A stretch of DNA of 64,000 bases from Vermamoeba vermiformis (lineage: Eukaryota; Tubulinea; Echinamoebida): contig JBEWZL010000126.1 of the NCBI GenBank assembly GCA_045837725.1, positions 1-64,000 on the forward strand, written 5' to 3'. The notes under the pieces were generated by a model that did not search any database, was not told the origin of the DNA, and saw only the letters and a program-made list of their open reading frames with translations. Every line of letters starts with the position of its first letter. Position 1 is the stretch's first letter. The position numbers and the translations under genes were made by a program. Of this stretch, positions 32,836-44,183 are shown piece after piece.

Positions 32836-33865
32836 AAGAAATTTTATTGTCGCATTTTCGTAATGAACAATCAAATTGCAGCATGAAATTATTATATAAT
32901 TGTTGAATGAACGTTAGTTTACAGTAAAGCACTGCGTATCCAAGTCACTTACAAGAATCGCATTTAGATTGAACCCACATGCACCCAATCGTTGAAAATA
33001 ATGCACTTTTGCGGCGGCATTAATGTTTAAGAGGTATTCTCGCTGTTGTGGTCGACGGTGTTTCAAAAAAAGCGAAACTGTCTCTGCAGTACGTACAAGG
33101 CACATGGCTAGAACTGATAATGAAGCATTCTGATCGCGTAAGCAGGTTTAGTATAATTGTGATATTTTTTCGCACTTTGTACGAGAGCGAAGCGAGATCC
33201 ATGGATAACAACCTGATCTGCAGTTTTTTTCATTCCCTCTTGTGTATTTTCGCTCATAACGCAACTGAGAGCATAATATACTATGTCATGCTAACGGATG
33301 CTTTTCTAAGCAGATCGCACGAGAAAGAAAAGAGTTTACTTCGTCATTTGATCACTTCCGCCTGACAAAGACGCGCCACAACGCCACGATAAAGGCAATG
33401 AAATTGTGACATAAATAATTCAATTTCAAATACACAGCTATGGTAACTCGTCATGTTACCAGCGAGTAAGCAAGATCTTCGATCTTCTCAACATAATTAG
33501 TTTGAAATCAAATTCTGTAAATATTTGATATTAGTATGATATTTAGTCTTTTGATATTGATCTATTTGTATGAATTTTAGGTATTTTCAAGCTTAAAAAC
33601 TAATTATTTTCTTGCAGGGCAACGCGGATTTGGCCCCTTTTTATAATTAAATTCACCGTTCGACCAAGAGATATAATGAACGTTCACCGAATCTTCGTTT
33701 TGAGCACAAAAGAAAAAGCGTCACGCGAAAGGGACATCTGACCAAAAGAATGAAAGCATACAAATAAAACCCTCATTTTGGACGCATTATTATCGCAATT
33801 TAATACAACAAGTTGACCAGCACTAGCGCACGAATATAGGCCTGTCACAATCAAGTAGCCCTACC

Positions 33866-35069
33866 ATGAGCAAGAGCTGTCACAAAACAACGCCGCCAGT
33901 GGTCAACAACCCTCCTGGCTATGATGTCGTCAAACAAAAACTGGCCGAAATGGGCGGTGCTTGGCAACACTTCGATCCGAACCAATACGTGGTCAAGAAT
34001 CGAATCAAAGAACAATTATTCGGCGACGAATATCACGAACGATATGGCCAAGAGGTATTTGCTTACTTATTTGCATCATAATTCAATTCTTTTCGTAATT
34101 TCAATTTTAAATATTGAATTCTCTCTGCAGCTCACGCTCAAAATTTACATGAGCAACGTGCAACCAAATCAAACGTGGGCTCGTATTGCAGGTAATATAA
34201 CTCATTAGTGCTCGCATTGACGTTATTCAAGAATTGACTCACTTTTTTTAACAGATGCGTTGAAAGTGGGTAACTTTCCATTTGGAAGCAGCCACGCAGG
34301 TCTTCAAGTCGGCAACAAAACGGTGAACTGGTACGACAACTCGTTGGTCACCATTGGTAAGTCATTGCAGAGCTATAAAACGTCGAGTCAGCGATACTGA
34401 GTACCGTGCAACAGGTGAGTTTGGCGCATCAACAGGGTTCATTCTGTTCTCACCAAACGAAAATCTCGCAGTAAAACTGTCAAGAGAGCTCATGGATCAG
34501 GTAATGAGAGCGTTGTTGTCGCTCGCGTGTTTTTTGTTTTGAACGAGTGCGCTGATACCATTCTCGTAGCTCGCGGACTTTGTCATCGAATGGAACGCTA
34601 ATGTGACTTATTCCCAACTTCACAAGAACTGCCAAGTGTTCGTGAAAGAGTTTTTAGAGGTTATTGGCCTTTCAATGCCGACTGGTCCTTTGGGTAAGCG
34701 TTTCAAACGAGAGCGAATCCGCAGCCTGCTCAGTCTGCTCAAACATGTCTTTCGATAGGCAAGCTGATCCAAAGTATTCGCCAAGGACATACTAAAAGAC
34801 GAATAGAAACGAAGTATTGTGGTACTTTAGAGTTTGAAACTCATGAGGAGTTGGATCGACTCGAACATGAACATTCAGACCCGACTCTGCCTTTGGACAG
34901 GCAACTGACCAGCGAAGAGAAAAAAATGCTGAAGTTATTTCATCGTGGTTTTCAGATGCAAGAACGAGCACGAGAACCGATGCCTCCTCGACAGATCGTT
35001 TGTCCTGCGGGTGAAGATCCCACCGGCTTGCCTTCATCTCGAATCAAACAAGAACAAGAAGATATTTAA
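33866..35069 (+). CDS. permuted papain-like hydrolase, PPPDE/LRAT-type (6 exons, 290 aa)
   Basis: Exons 33866-34054, 34131-34191, 34255-34356, 34415-34500, 34570-34693 and 34759-35069 join in frame. The core has His in FPFGSSHAGLQVGNKTVNW and, about 75 residues later, Cys in YSQLHKNCQVFVKEFLEVIG. A His first and an NC-x-x-FV helix second is the order of circularly permuted papain-fold families such as PPPDE and LRAT/NlpC-like proteins. PPPDE enzymes remove ubiquitin or SUMO; LRAT-like ones act on lipids. I cannot choose between them. The first 60 residues and the charged C-terminal 100 residues are not part of the fold. Confidence 0.7.
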
Positions 35070-35546
35070 ATAAGCAAATGCATCTTTTGTATCAATGGCA
35101 ATCTTTATTAAAATCCGAACTGTGTATCGTAAAGGTTAATATTTCATCAATGTCACATCCTCGTTCAACATTATATAATTGATAAATTGATAATCCCGGG
35201 TTGGTTACTTCTCGTAAGATTTTGTCTTTGTTGTTACCACAAGATTCTTCATGAAGATACACACATAACGCAATTATTATGACGGCTTAGCTTTAAGAGC
35301 GCAGTAAGTTCATAGATCAATTATTTTACTTGAATAGAGCCAACAATATTTATTTGAGGTGAAATTAATTTTTAGTTGGCCAAAAAAAGAATTTTGAGTG
35401 CAATATTATTGGCCTGATTAAAATTAACCCACACGTTTGAGAAATCAGGCCAATATCGTGCAAAAACAAAATTAATAGCAATATTTTGTGATGGTTCTTC
35501 GTAACAAATTAATTATTATTTATTTAGAGGGGTTTAAATAAAAAAA
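35070..35546. other. intergenic region
   Basis: AT-rich, no gene seen. GGCCAAAAAAAGA and its near copies around 35380-35460 suggest a short diverged repeat. Confidence 0.45.
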
Positions 35547-38500
35547 ATGACTCAATTCGAAGTCTTAGAGCAAGTAGAGAGATTAATTGCTGATGGTAAC
35601 TATTTATAGATTTTGGGAAATCGCTAACTAGATTATAATTTAATTAAGCCCTACATTGCTGTAATGCTGTGTTGGATCTTGGCTCAAACCAATTGACAAC
35701 TCTTCCATCATCATTATTTGCTCTCACAAGCTTGGAAGGGTTGAATCTCAGTTATAATCAATTGCCAACCCTTCCATCATTAATATCAGCTCTTACAAAT
35801 TTGCAATGGTTGGAGCTAAATTTCAATCAACTGACAACTCTTCCATCATCAACAACAGCTCTCACAAACTTGCAACGGTTGTATCTCTATTCAAATCAAC
35901 TGACAACTCTTCCGTCATCAATATCTGCTCTCACAAACCTGCAACGGTTGTATCTCTGGTCAAATCAATTGACAACTCTTCCATCATCAATATCAACTCT
36001 CACAAACTTGCAACTGTTGAATCTCTGGTCAAATCCACTGGCAACTCTTCCATCATCAATATCAGCTCTTGCAAACTTACAGCAGCTGTATCTCAGGTCA
36101 AATCAACTGACAACTCTTCCATCATCAATATCAACTCTCACAAACTTGAAACTGTTGGATCTTGGGGAAAACAAATTGACAACTCTTCCATCATCAATAT
36201 CAACTCTCACAAACTTGCAGGGATTGTATCTCAGGTCAAATCAACTGAAAACTCTTCCATCATCATTAGTAGCCCTTGTAAATTTGACAAAACTGAAGAT
36301 TGAAGATAACCCATTGAAATCACCACCATTAGCAGTTGCAAAAAAGGGACTTTTAGCAATACAAGATTTTTATGATAAAGCCTTTGAAAAAATTCAAGTG
36401 CCTCAAAAGAAGATTGTGATTGTTGGAGAAGGCCTTGTTGGCAAGACATCCCTTGTCAAAAGACTCAAGAATGTCAGGTTTTACAGTCTTCAAGGCTCAT
36501 CAAGAACAGAAGGAGTTGACATTCATAACATAGAGATATCAAAAGGCAAGTTCGTGAGTGTTTGGGACTTTGCAGGCCAAGAGCACTTCTTGTCCAGTCA
36601 CAAACTGTATTTCACCAAGAACTCAGTGTTTGTTATTGTTGTTCAGCTCATTGACAGTTATCAACAAATCAGTGATCAACTTGCCAAATGGATGTTCATT
36701 GTTCATCAATTGTGTCCTGAGAGTAAAGTAGTTGTTATTGCAACCAAGTTAGATTTAGTGAAGAAAAATGAATTGAAAGAGAAAGTCATGCAAATTGATC
36801 ATGCAATCACCACTCTACAAAGTGAACTTCCATTAAATTTACAGTTGAATCCAAATGATGCATTGAGTCCAAAATTGTTTGTGATAAGCAATGACAATAT
36901 GAAAAACATTCCAAGCATTGTTGATTTACTCAAAGGTAAATATGCCCTTTATCAGCATTAGAGTGGTTAACTTGTTGTAGTTTTAGCAAAGGAATCAATA
37001 GCAAGCTCTGTCATAGGCAGTGCTGGCATGTTAAAGCTTCTCAATGACAGCAAAGAGATGTGCATGACTGTTAAGCCATTGGCTCTGCAATCAAACTTAT
37101 CAATTCAGCATTGTATTGAAGTTCTTCATTCCTTGGAAGAGCTTGGAATGATTGTGTATCTTGAATCAAATGAGCAAGATGAAGATGCAACAGTGATACT
37201 GAATGGTGATTTGATCAGCAAAGCATTCAATCAACTCAAAGTCAAATCCAAGAGCCTCAACACTACAAGCATTACAGGATGGATTGACTACAACCTGGCA
37301 AAATCAGTCCTATCCAATGATATCAAATTCAAGTTGTTTATTGAAGTTGTTGAGCAAGCAAAGTTGATTTACATTGAAAGGAAGGGAGAAGTGAAAGATT
37401 GGAAGATATTTGTTCCTCAAATTGGCTTGAATCACAATACCACTCCATTGTATCAAAAGGAAACATTTCATTATTCAGTTGGAAGAATTTATCACTTCAA
37501 GTGCATGCTGCCTATTGGCTTCTTTGAGCACCTCACCATTCAAATGCAATTCTTTGCTAAAATCACATTGTGCAATATTTTGATATCTTCATGTGGCATC
37601 AAGCTGTTTGGTAACTCTGAAGCTGTTTACATTCAAAAAATCAAACTTGGTAGCCAATTTGATTCAGCAGTGCAACTTTTGTCTCAATCAAGCAAAGGGT
37701 AAGCCAATGCAATCCATAAATTACCAGTTGTAACAGTATGTTTAGTGCTTTAACTCTACTGCCTCAAGTCCTAGAAGCATTTGAAGAGTGCTTATTTAGC
37801 TACCTTGCTCATGAGCAAACTGTGACAAAGTTTGTGAAAAGATTGGCCATCTGTCCCTGCACCTGCTGTCAACAGAAATTCAGAGACAACAATCTAACAA
37901 TTGATCAATACCTGCCATTTATGCCAAGTGATCAGATCAGTCCAAACAGTACTCCACTTTTGACACTGTTCATTAGGTTTGTTCTCCATCAAATGTATTG
38001 CTCTCACTGACAGTCCCTGGCAGGAACAAGCGGTTTGCTGGATGTGCAGAATCAGATGCAAGTGTTCCCATCACTGATTTGCTGCCAGAAGTGGCTTTTT
38101 TCAATTGTAAGTGGCTGATAATCATCCTCAACTGACATTACCTTGTTTGAAGTGCCATTGATTCAGTTCACACACATTAAATTGAACAAGTTCAACATCA
38201 GAGGCAAGGGTGCATTTGGCACAGTGACTACAGGAACACTTCCAAATGGTCAACAAGTTGCTGTGAAAGAGATCAAAGACATTCAAGCTGCTTTCAAAGA
38301 GATCAACATACTGAGGTAATGATAATGGCCATGTTAACTCTAACTTACATCCCCATAGAATGCTTGATCACCCTTGCATCTTGAAGATCATTGGCTACTC
38401 TCGCAGTGAGTTGAACAACACAGCACACATGTACATCATCACTGAATTGCTTGACAAGTCACTCTCGCAACTCGTCCATGAATTCAAGGGCTCCCTTTCA

Positions 38501-39847
38501 ACTGATCTCATTTTTCTTCTCCCCATTGCAGTCAGCATTGCAGAAGGCATTGCACATCTTCACAGTCGAAATCCACCAATCATTCATCGAGACATCAAAC
38601 CTGACAATATAATGGTATGTTAGATCTTAAGAGATGATAAAGCAACTGACCTGAATTGATTTAGCTTGATAAAGAAATGAAAGTGAAAATAATTGACTTC
38701 GGCATTGCAAAATTGTCAACTCTTCCTTATTTGTATGAGAGACAAGTATGAATAATGACCAGTAGTAATGAAACTGAAGCACAATCTAATTGAAGTATGA
38801 CATCAGGGAACACCAGGCTATTGTGCTCCAGAAGTGATGGGACAAACTCAATACAACTCAGCTGTTGACATCTACAGGTATTTGAAAGTTTGTATTTGAT
38901 TGCCTTTATGTATCCTAATTTGTTTTTCAAGTTTTGGACGTGTTCTGATGAAGATGTGTGGTGACATGGGTCACTTGAAGCAACACAACGAATTATCGCC
39001 ACTGATCGAACAACTGCACACATTCATCACCAAGTGTGCTGACAAAGAGCCATTACATCGTCCAACAGCATTTCAGTGTGTTGATCAACTCAAAAACATG
39101 CTAGAACGAGCCACACTATTGAAACGACATCATGCACATCTCTTTGAAAACATTGGTCAGGCTAAAGAGCTGTCAAAGTAAGTATCCAAGGCCTCAATTT
39201 CTGCTCAAAGTCACTGATTTGATCATCAGAACAAAACAGCATTACTCTCCTGTCAAGGATTTGCCAACTCAAACACTGACTTGGACGTCGGCTAAGCAAC
39301 AGTTGGCAACAAATGCGTTTGCAAACAAAGATGAGCTGAAAGCACAACTGAAAACACTTCAATTGGAGATTAGAGACAATCCAGGCAATGGTGATTGTTT
39401 GCCTTTCTCGTTGATTGATTATCTGAAAGTGACCACAGACTTCAACGGTGATTGCAGCTCATTACGACAAATAATTGCAAACTACGTTCGTGCCAATTGG
39501 CAGCACTTGTCAAAGACATATCCTGACACGATTGGACCACTACTCAACACTGAAGAGAATGCGCGTGAATGGGCAGCGAAGTATCAGCGACCACAACAAT
39601 GGTGCGAAACTGAGTTTGCGAGCATTTGTGCTGTCTTTTTCAAGTACGTCAATTGCACAATTGCGTTGAATTATCGCACTGACATTTCACCAGGGTACGA
39701 GTGGAGATCTTTGTGATGACTGCACATCACTCGCTTGAACGCATCGTGTTCGAGCCCGTTAACATGGACTACCTGCCGACCATTCGCCTTGCTTACGTGA
39801 ACAACAATCATTACGTCTCTGTGTGGCCAGTTGATGATGACGAATGA
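35547..39847 (+). CDS. LRR-Roc-COR-kinase-OTU protein (12 exons, 1251 aa)
   Basis: Exons 35547-35595, 35649-36935, 36987-37698, 37737-37976, 38024-38106, 38153-38315, 38359-38614, 38665-38745, 38807-38877, 38932-39177, 39230-39643 and 39694-39847 join in frame throughout. Residues about 20-245 are nine or ten 23-residue leucine-rich repeats (NQLTTLPSSISTLTNLQ). The Roc GTPase follows with P-loop GEGLVGKTS, DFAGQE and ATKLD. Next come the COR region (about 445-790) and a complete kinase with GKGAFGTV, VAVKEI, HRDIKPDN, IIDFGIAK and CAPEV. The last 185 residues are an OTU-type cysteine protease: Cys1119 in PGNGDCLPFSLIDYL and His1240 in YVNNNHYVSVW. So one chain combines GTPase, kinase and probable deubiquitinase. 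The kinase-to-OTU junctions are phase-matched GT-AG introns of 52 and 50 bases. Confidence 0.9.
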
Positions 39848-40111
39848 TAGTATTCGGTCAGATTTAGTAGTTTCTTGGATTTATTTTTGTTTTTAAATTT
39901 TTAAAGCGCATTGCGAATAATAAACTTCACATTGTTCATCTAATTCCGATAATTACAAATAGCGCGAACAGCTCACTTAAAAATTTTGCGGACACCGTTA
40001 TCATATCTTCGTTGGTCCTTGTCCGGACAAGGACAAGCGCTTAGTGTCCGAAAAACACATTGCAAGCAGCTAAGTTCTCAAATGGTTGATATTGCTTATT
40101 AACGGCGGCAC

Positions 40112-40275
40112 GTTGTTTCAATATCACAATAGACACAAGTAAACATTTGAGCCGAAAAATTGATCACGTACCTTGTATCAATGGAGCCACGAATCTATTT
40201 GCACCACATTGCCGACAGTGTCATTTAATCACGCGCACACATATTGATATTGATGTACATGCGCGGCATGGCATG
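40112..40275. repeat. dispersed repeat A, copy 2
   Basis: It matches 32026-32205 over most of its length, ending in ATGCGCGGCATGGCA against ATGCGCGGCATTGCA. Confidence 0.75.
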
Positions 40276-40745
40276 GCACGATGAGAACAAAAACCTCCAC
40301 AAGAGAACCAGCGTGCGTCACGAATCGTCGTGTCTAAATGCAACGCTGCGTCAGTTGTTATTGCACATTCATTGCTTACATAGAGGTGTAGTCTTATTCG
40401 AGTTTGTTATTGCGTTGGTCGAGTTTGATCCTCGTTGGCGTGATGCAAAAAAGGATCCGTTGTGATGACACCACGTGCCGATCTTAACTTTAATACTGGT
40501 GCTATGATACGACCGTCAATTCATTGGTTATTTCAAGTTTGATAAACAGAACGAACTCACCTTTTCTAAGCGTTTGGCGTAACGAGACCGATCCGTTAAA
40601 AATGACGCATATAAGCATGAACCTTGACAAATGATAATTAGTAACATAAATTACCACAAAAATACGACGTTATTTTGGTAAAACGAGTGTAAAATAAGAA
40701 AATTATTACTCGTCTCAGTGCGCGATATTTCGAGTATTGCTCGCT

Positions 40746-40860
40746 CTTACCAATGCTCATTTAACCCCATCGATCCCCTCACTATCATCAGTGCGGCGAG
40801 TAGTTGTGCATGACATGTCATTTAGAGCTTGCGTTGGCCGTGGAATGACGAGCACTTGCC
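40746..40860. repeat. dispersed repeat B, copy 3
   Basis: CTTACCAATGCTC to GTGGAATGACGAGCACTTG, as at 32398-32515 and 32704-32820. Copies A and B occur in the same order and spacing class in both regions. Confidence 0.65.
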
Positions 40861-41403
40861 GCAGATCTAGCCAAGAGCACTTTTCTACGCCTGATATAAT
40901 AGTATTCCGCTTTGTCTTCGCTGTTGTGACATATTTGGGCTGATTAAACGTTGTTAGTACCCTGCATTGATCGTTTAAAATATTATTTATGCCGATCATT
41001 AACTAGTTAATTATTTTAGTATTTCGGATCGTTTCTAGGTCAACCTGTAGGCATTGAAAATTGAACATGTGTTCGTCGAAATATATTACTATCGTTTTTA
41101 TCTCTAAATACTCAGATACTTCGGGCTAATTGCTTCGGGGAGCAAGATCGTATTTGTCATTATTGTAGTTTGAAGGCTGTACTTTCTGAGTGAAGCAGTC
41201 TGTTCATAACTCACTTTGGGATGAAGTTATGTTGTCGCTGTCGTGGTCGAGCAATGGACGATGCAGATTAAAATTGTCATAATTGTAGTTTGGAATTTTT
41301 TTAATCTGGGACTCCAAACTTTTACGGAATATATGTCTGCTACGATGTAATTGCTCATTTTGCACGAGAATAAGGGAAGATCTGTGCTGACAGGGTAAGA
41401 ATC

Positions 41404-41660
41404 CAGAAATATATTCGTTCCTGATCGTGCGATCGGAGTCACATCGCACTTGCGTATGTAATAGATTATATTGTATCCAAATCTACGTTTGTGAGCAGAT
41501 CGCATGAGAAAGGACTGAGAATGCCACGATCCTAATGATCCGCCAGAATATTCGTTCCTCATCGTGCGATCAGAGTCACATTGCACTTACATGTACAATA
41601 GATTATATTGTATCAAAATCTACCTTCGTGAGCTGATTGCACGAGAAACGACCGAGAACG
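41404..41660. repeat. direct tandem duplication of about 135 bp
   Basis: TATTCGTTCCTSATCGTGCG, TAATAGATTATATTGTATC and a GTGAGC...GCATGAGAAA block occur once at 41408-41520 and again at 41548-41652. Similar TCATCGTGC-containing sequence is found at 48895 and 58988, so this is a dispersed family with a local duplication. Confidence 0.7.
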
Positions 41661-42014
41661 GTTCGATCCATTACTTTTTCGCATCTTTAAAGGAGCACCA
41701 CAGCAGCATTAATGAAGCTAATAACATGGCACAAAATAATATATACGAAATTAGTTATCAAACAGAAACGCTGTTTGGGTAAGGAACGGTAGCAGATGTC
41801 GAAGATCTTTTCAATAATCCTTTATTTGATGCAATGGTGCGCTCATAAAATATATTTTTAATTCGTCGTTGTGTTAATTTTAGAATATTGTAAATATTTA
41901 CAACTAAATGTAGTTTTTTTCGGTATTAGAAAAACAAATCCACAAGTGAGCGCTCTTTGCAATCCAATACTCATTAATATCACTACTTTATAAAATACCA
42001 CCCATTATTATTAT

Positions 42015-42820
42015 TTGAACAAATTGATAGCAGGAACAACCAATCGTAGCTTAGTTTGTTCTGCTCAGTTCGTCATCGTACTTTTGTATGGATCAGATTC
42101 TGTCGCGGTCAATGCACAATCGACAAACTCTTCGTGCGATCAGTTCATGGCTTGTGGCACCACCTACATAAACCAAATACAAGGACCAATGGCATCACAA
42201 AATATGAGCGAGATCTGTCGACTTGGTCGCCAGTACTACTTTCGGATGCACCTTTCCTCACCTAACTTTATGCACTCCTTTTCCTAGAGGCGTACTACCG
42301 CATGCTGGATCTAGTGGCGGACTCTTGTCAAACTACGTGCCACGTAGTCCCTCAGCCCGCTGCTTGTGCTGTCAACACGCGAAAAGTCTGCACGGCTAAC
42401 GGAGATCCGCATCTGACGACCTTTGACGGCAAACACTTCACGGTTGGTGCCATGTCTCAAACACTATTCGAAGATGATTGGTTGTTGGTCAAGACGGTCA
42501 ATCAATTCATGCCAGGAACTGCCAGCATTCCGTGGATCAAGGCTATTTTCATTCAATACAAAAACTGCACGTATTTCCAGTCGACTATTGAAGGCTCAGG
42601 AAGTGCGATTCGAGCATATGGAATTGGTGCACATCTCGTCACGCTTGTTGCTGATCGTTCTGAAGTCCACATCCAGTTACGCGGGATCAACACGGACATT
42701 TTGATTTCACCACTGCGCATCAGCATTGCATCGCCGTTTTGGCAAACAGCTAAAGGCGACTGCACTTTGACTCAAGCTTCGTCTGGCGTGCTGGATGCGA
42801 CCAGGGCTAACAAATTTTGA
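42015..42820 (+). CDS. secreted protein with a VWD domain (5' end unresolved)
   Basis: The last exon (42288-42820) encodes a von Willebrand factor type D start: CTANGDPHLTTFDGKHFTVG, then strands to WQTAKGDC. It joins in frame to an upstream exon ending at 42235 across a 52-base intron. That exon has a hydrophobic FVIVLLYGSDSVAV stretch that fits a signal peptide and a Cys-bearing linker, but no in-frame ATG, so a small first exon is missing from my model. The VWD half is short (about 150 residues) and may be a single, simplified copy. Likely extracellular; partners unknown. Confidence 0.7.
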
Positions 42821-42920
42821 CTAGTTTTCTATTCTTTTTATCTCAAAGAATTGATTCGTCACAAAAATGGAGTTTTTGGAAGCTACTACTTTCATTACTT
42901 TTTACTATTATCAGTGAAAC

Positions 42921-43321
42921 ATGGGTGCCGTGGTTAGCGCGGTAGCGGCAATCGAAGGATTCGTGCCCGTCGTCAAAGAAGTCCTCGACATAATTCAAAA
43001 AGGCGTCCAAACTGCGCAGCAAGTGTTAAATACTGTTGATGAAAAATTAAAAGGCCTTCCGCTCGCCGATAATCAGAAGAAATCTTTACGAGAGTAAGAA
43101 TGAGGTTGTAACGCGATTAAAAATGTTAATTGTAACACAGACTCGCAGCTTGCGCTGCCTCGAAACTAATTGATGGCACAACTATACCAAAGTCCACCTT
43201 ACAAGAGATTGGAAAGAGATTCGGCGAAGCTTTCGACACAGATGTGACCAACTTCGCTGACCAATTTACGAACGCATTGAATGAAGTCACTACTATTGAT
43301 CCTAGAATCCACACTAATTAA
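42921..43321 (+). CDS. small helical protein with myristoylation-type start (2 exons, 117 aa)
   Basis: Exons 42921-43093 and 43141-43321 join in frame. It starts MGAVVSAVAAIEGFVPVVKE, with Gly2 and a small residue at position 6, so N-myristoylation is possible. The whole chain is predicted amphipathic helix (VLDIIQKGVQTAQQVLNTVD). No family recognised. Confidence 0.65.
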
Positions 43322-43414
43322 TACTAGACACAATCCTGTATTAAGCAAATACCAGTAAACGGATCTCAAATGAATTGATTTATTGCCAGATGCGAAGCCT
43401 CTTCAGGCATCATT

Positions 43415-44183
43415 TTACTTCTTAATTACAAGTATACTATTCTCGCCGTCATATCCGAGAATCAGCTGGTTGTTGGAGTTTGATTCGGCAATGTTCATCG
43501 GATCTTCGTTCAGAATCCACAAACAAATGTCAGTATTAAGAACCTGTGCCATGTTATACATATGCAAATGCAATCCTCCTCTGTGCACGAAGAATTCTTC
43601 GTCTAACGTGATATAATCACCGATTTTGCCGTTTTGTAAGAACGTCTTAAGCAGAACCAAAGACGTCAATTTCTCTTTTGCTAGCAACAGAAATTCCTCT
43701 AGTATTAAATATTAGAATAAGATATTATAGCAAAAAAGTCCTCTGTGACTTACGGATTGAAGTCGGTAAAACCAGATCCGTATTGTCAAAGCTTTTCGCG
43801 TGTGCTTTCAACTGCAACCAGATGTCGTTATCAATATATGTCTTAGTATTGTCTTGCTCGACCAGCAACCTCTTGTCAGTAATTATTCTCGGAATTTTTG
43901 CGCCTGCGGCAATAATAACACTGGTGAAGTGCGATCGTAGCAAAGAGACAGTTTCAAGCTTCGGAAACTTGGTCAAATCGAGTGTCGTCGTTGTTCGGCG
44001 CAGCGAGCCAAAGTAAGCACCATCGTTGAGTGAAATTGAACGCAAGTTAAAGAAGTTGGTGTGTGCGATTGTTTCATCGAGGTGTTCAATTGAATAGGAG
44101 CCACCGCTCAGATCCAAGTGGGTCAATTTGGACAATAACGAGAGCTTATTGAGAGAGTACTTTTTGTGCTCATTGACGATCAT
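43415..44183 (-). CDS. LRR-like tail in frame with the AAA gene after a TAG
   Basis: Exons 44183-43754 and 43698-43415 join in frame (237 aa) and begin with an ATG directly after a TAG at 44186-44184. The sequence KLTHLDLSGGSYSIEHLDET and FPKLETVSLLRSHFT looks like leucine-rich repeats. The residues just before the TAG (LPDLKRV) also fit the repeat consensus, so the stop seems to interrupt one continuous repeat. Either the TAG is a young nonsense change or assembly error, or it is read through, or the tail is now a separate gene starting at 44183. Confidence 0.5.

Larger units (their letters stand above)
31697..33865. other. repeat-rich intergenic region
   Basis: It holds copies of two dispersed repeats also found at 40.1-41.7 kb. 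A 50-codon frame at 31793-31945 (+, MTSIELFTTLAKRYSVAKF) looks weakly coding but has no other support. Confidence 0.5.
39848..42014. other. repeat-rich intergenic region
   Basis: It contains dispersed repeats A (40112-40275) and B (40746-40860) and a tandem duplication at 41404-41660. No gene is supported. Confidence 0.5.

Noticed and set aside
35806-36303. A second long open frame (SHKLATVVSLVKSTDNSS repeats) over the LRR region
   Set aside because: It is the +1-type shadow of the 69-bp LRR-coding repeats.
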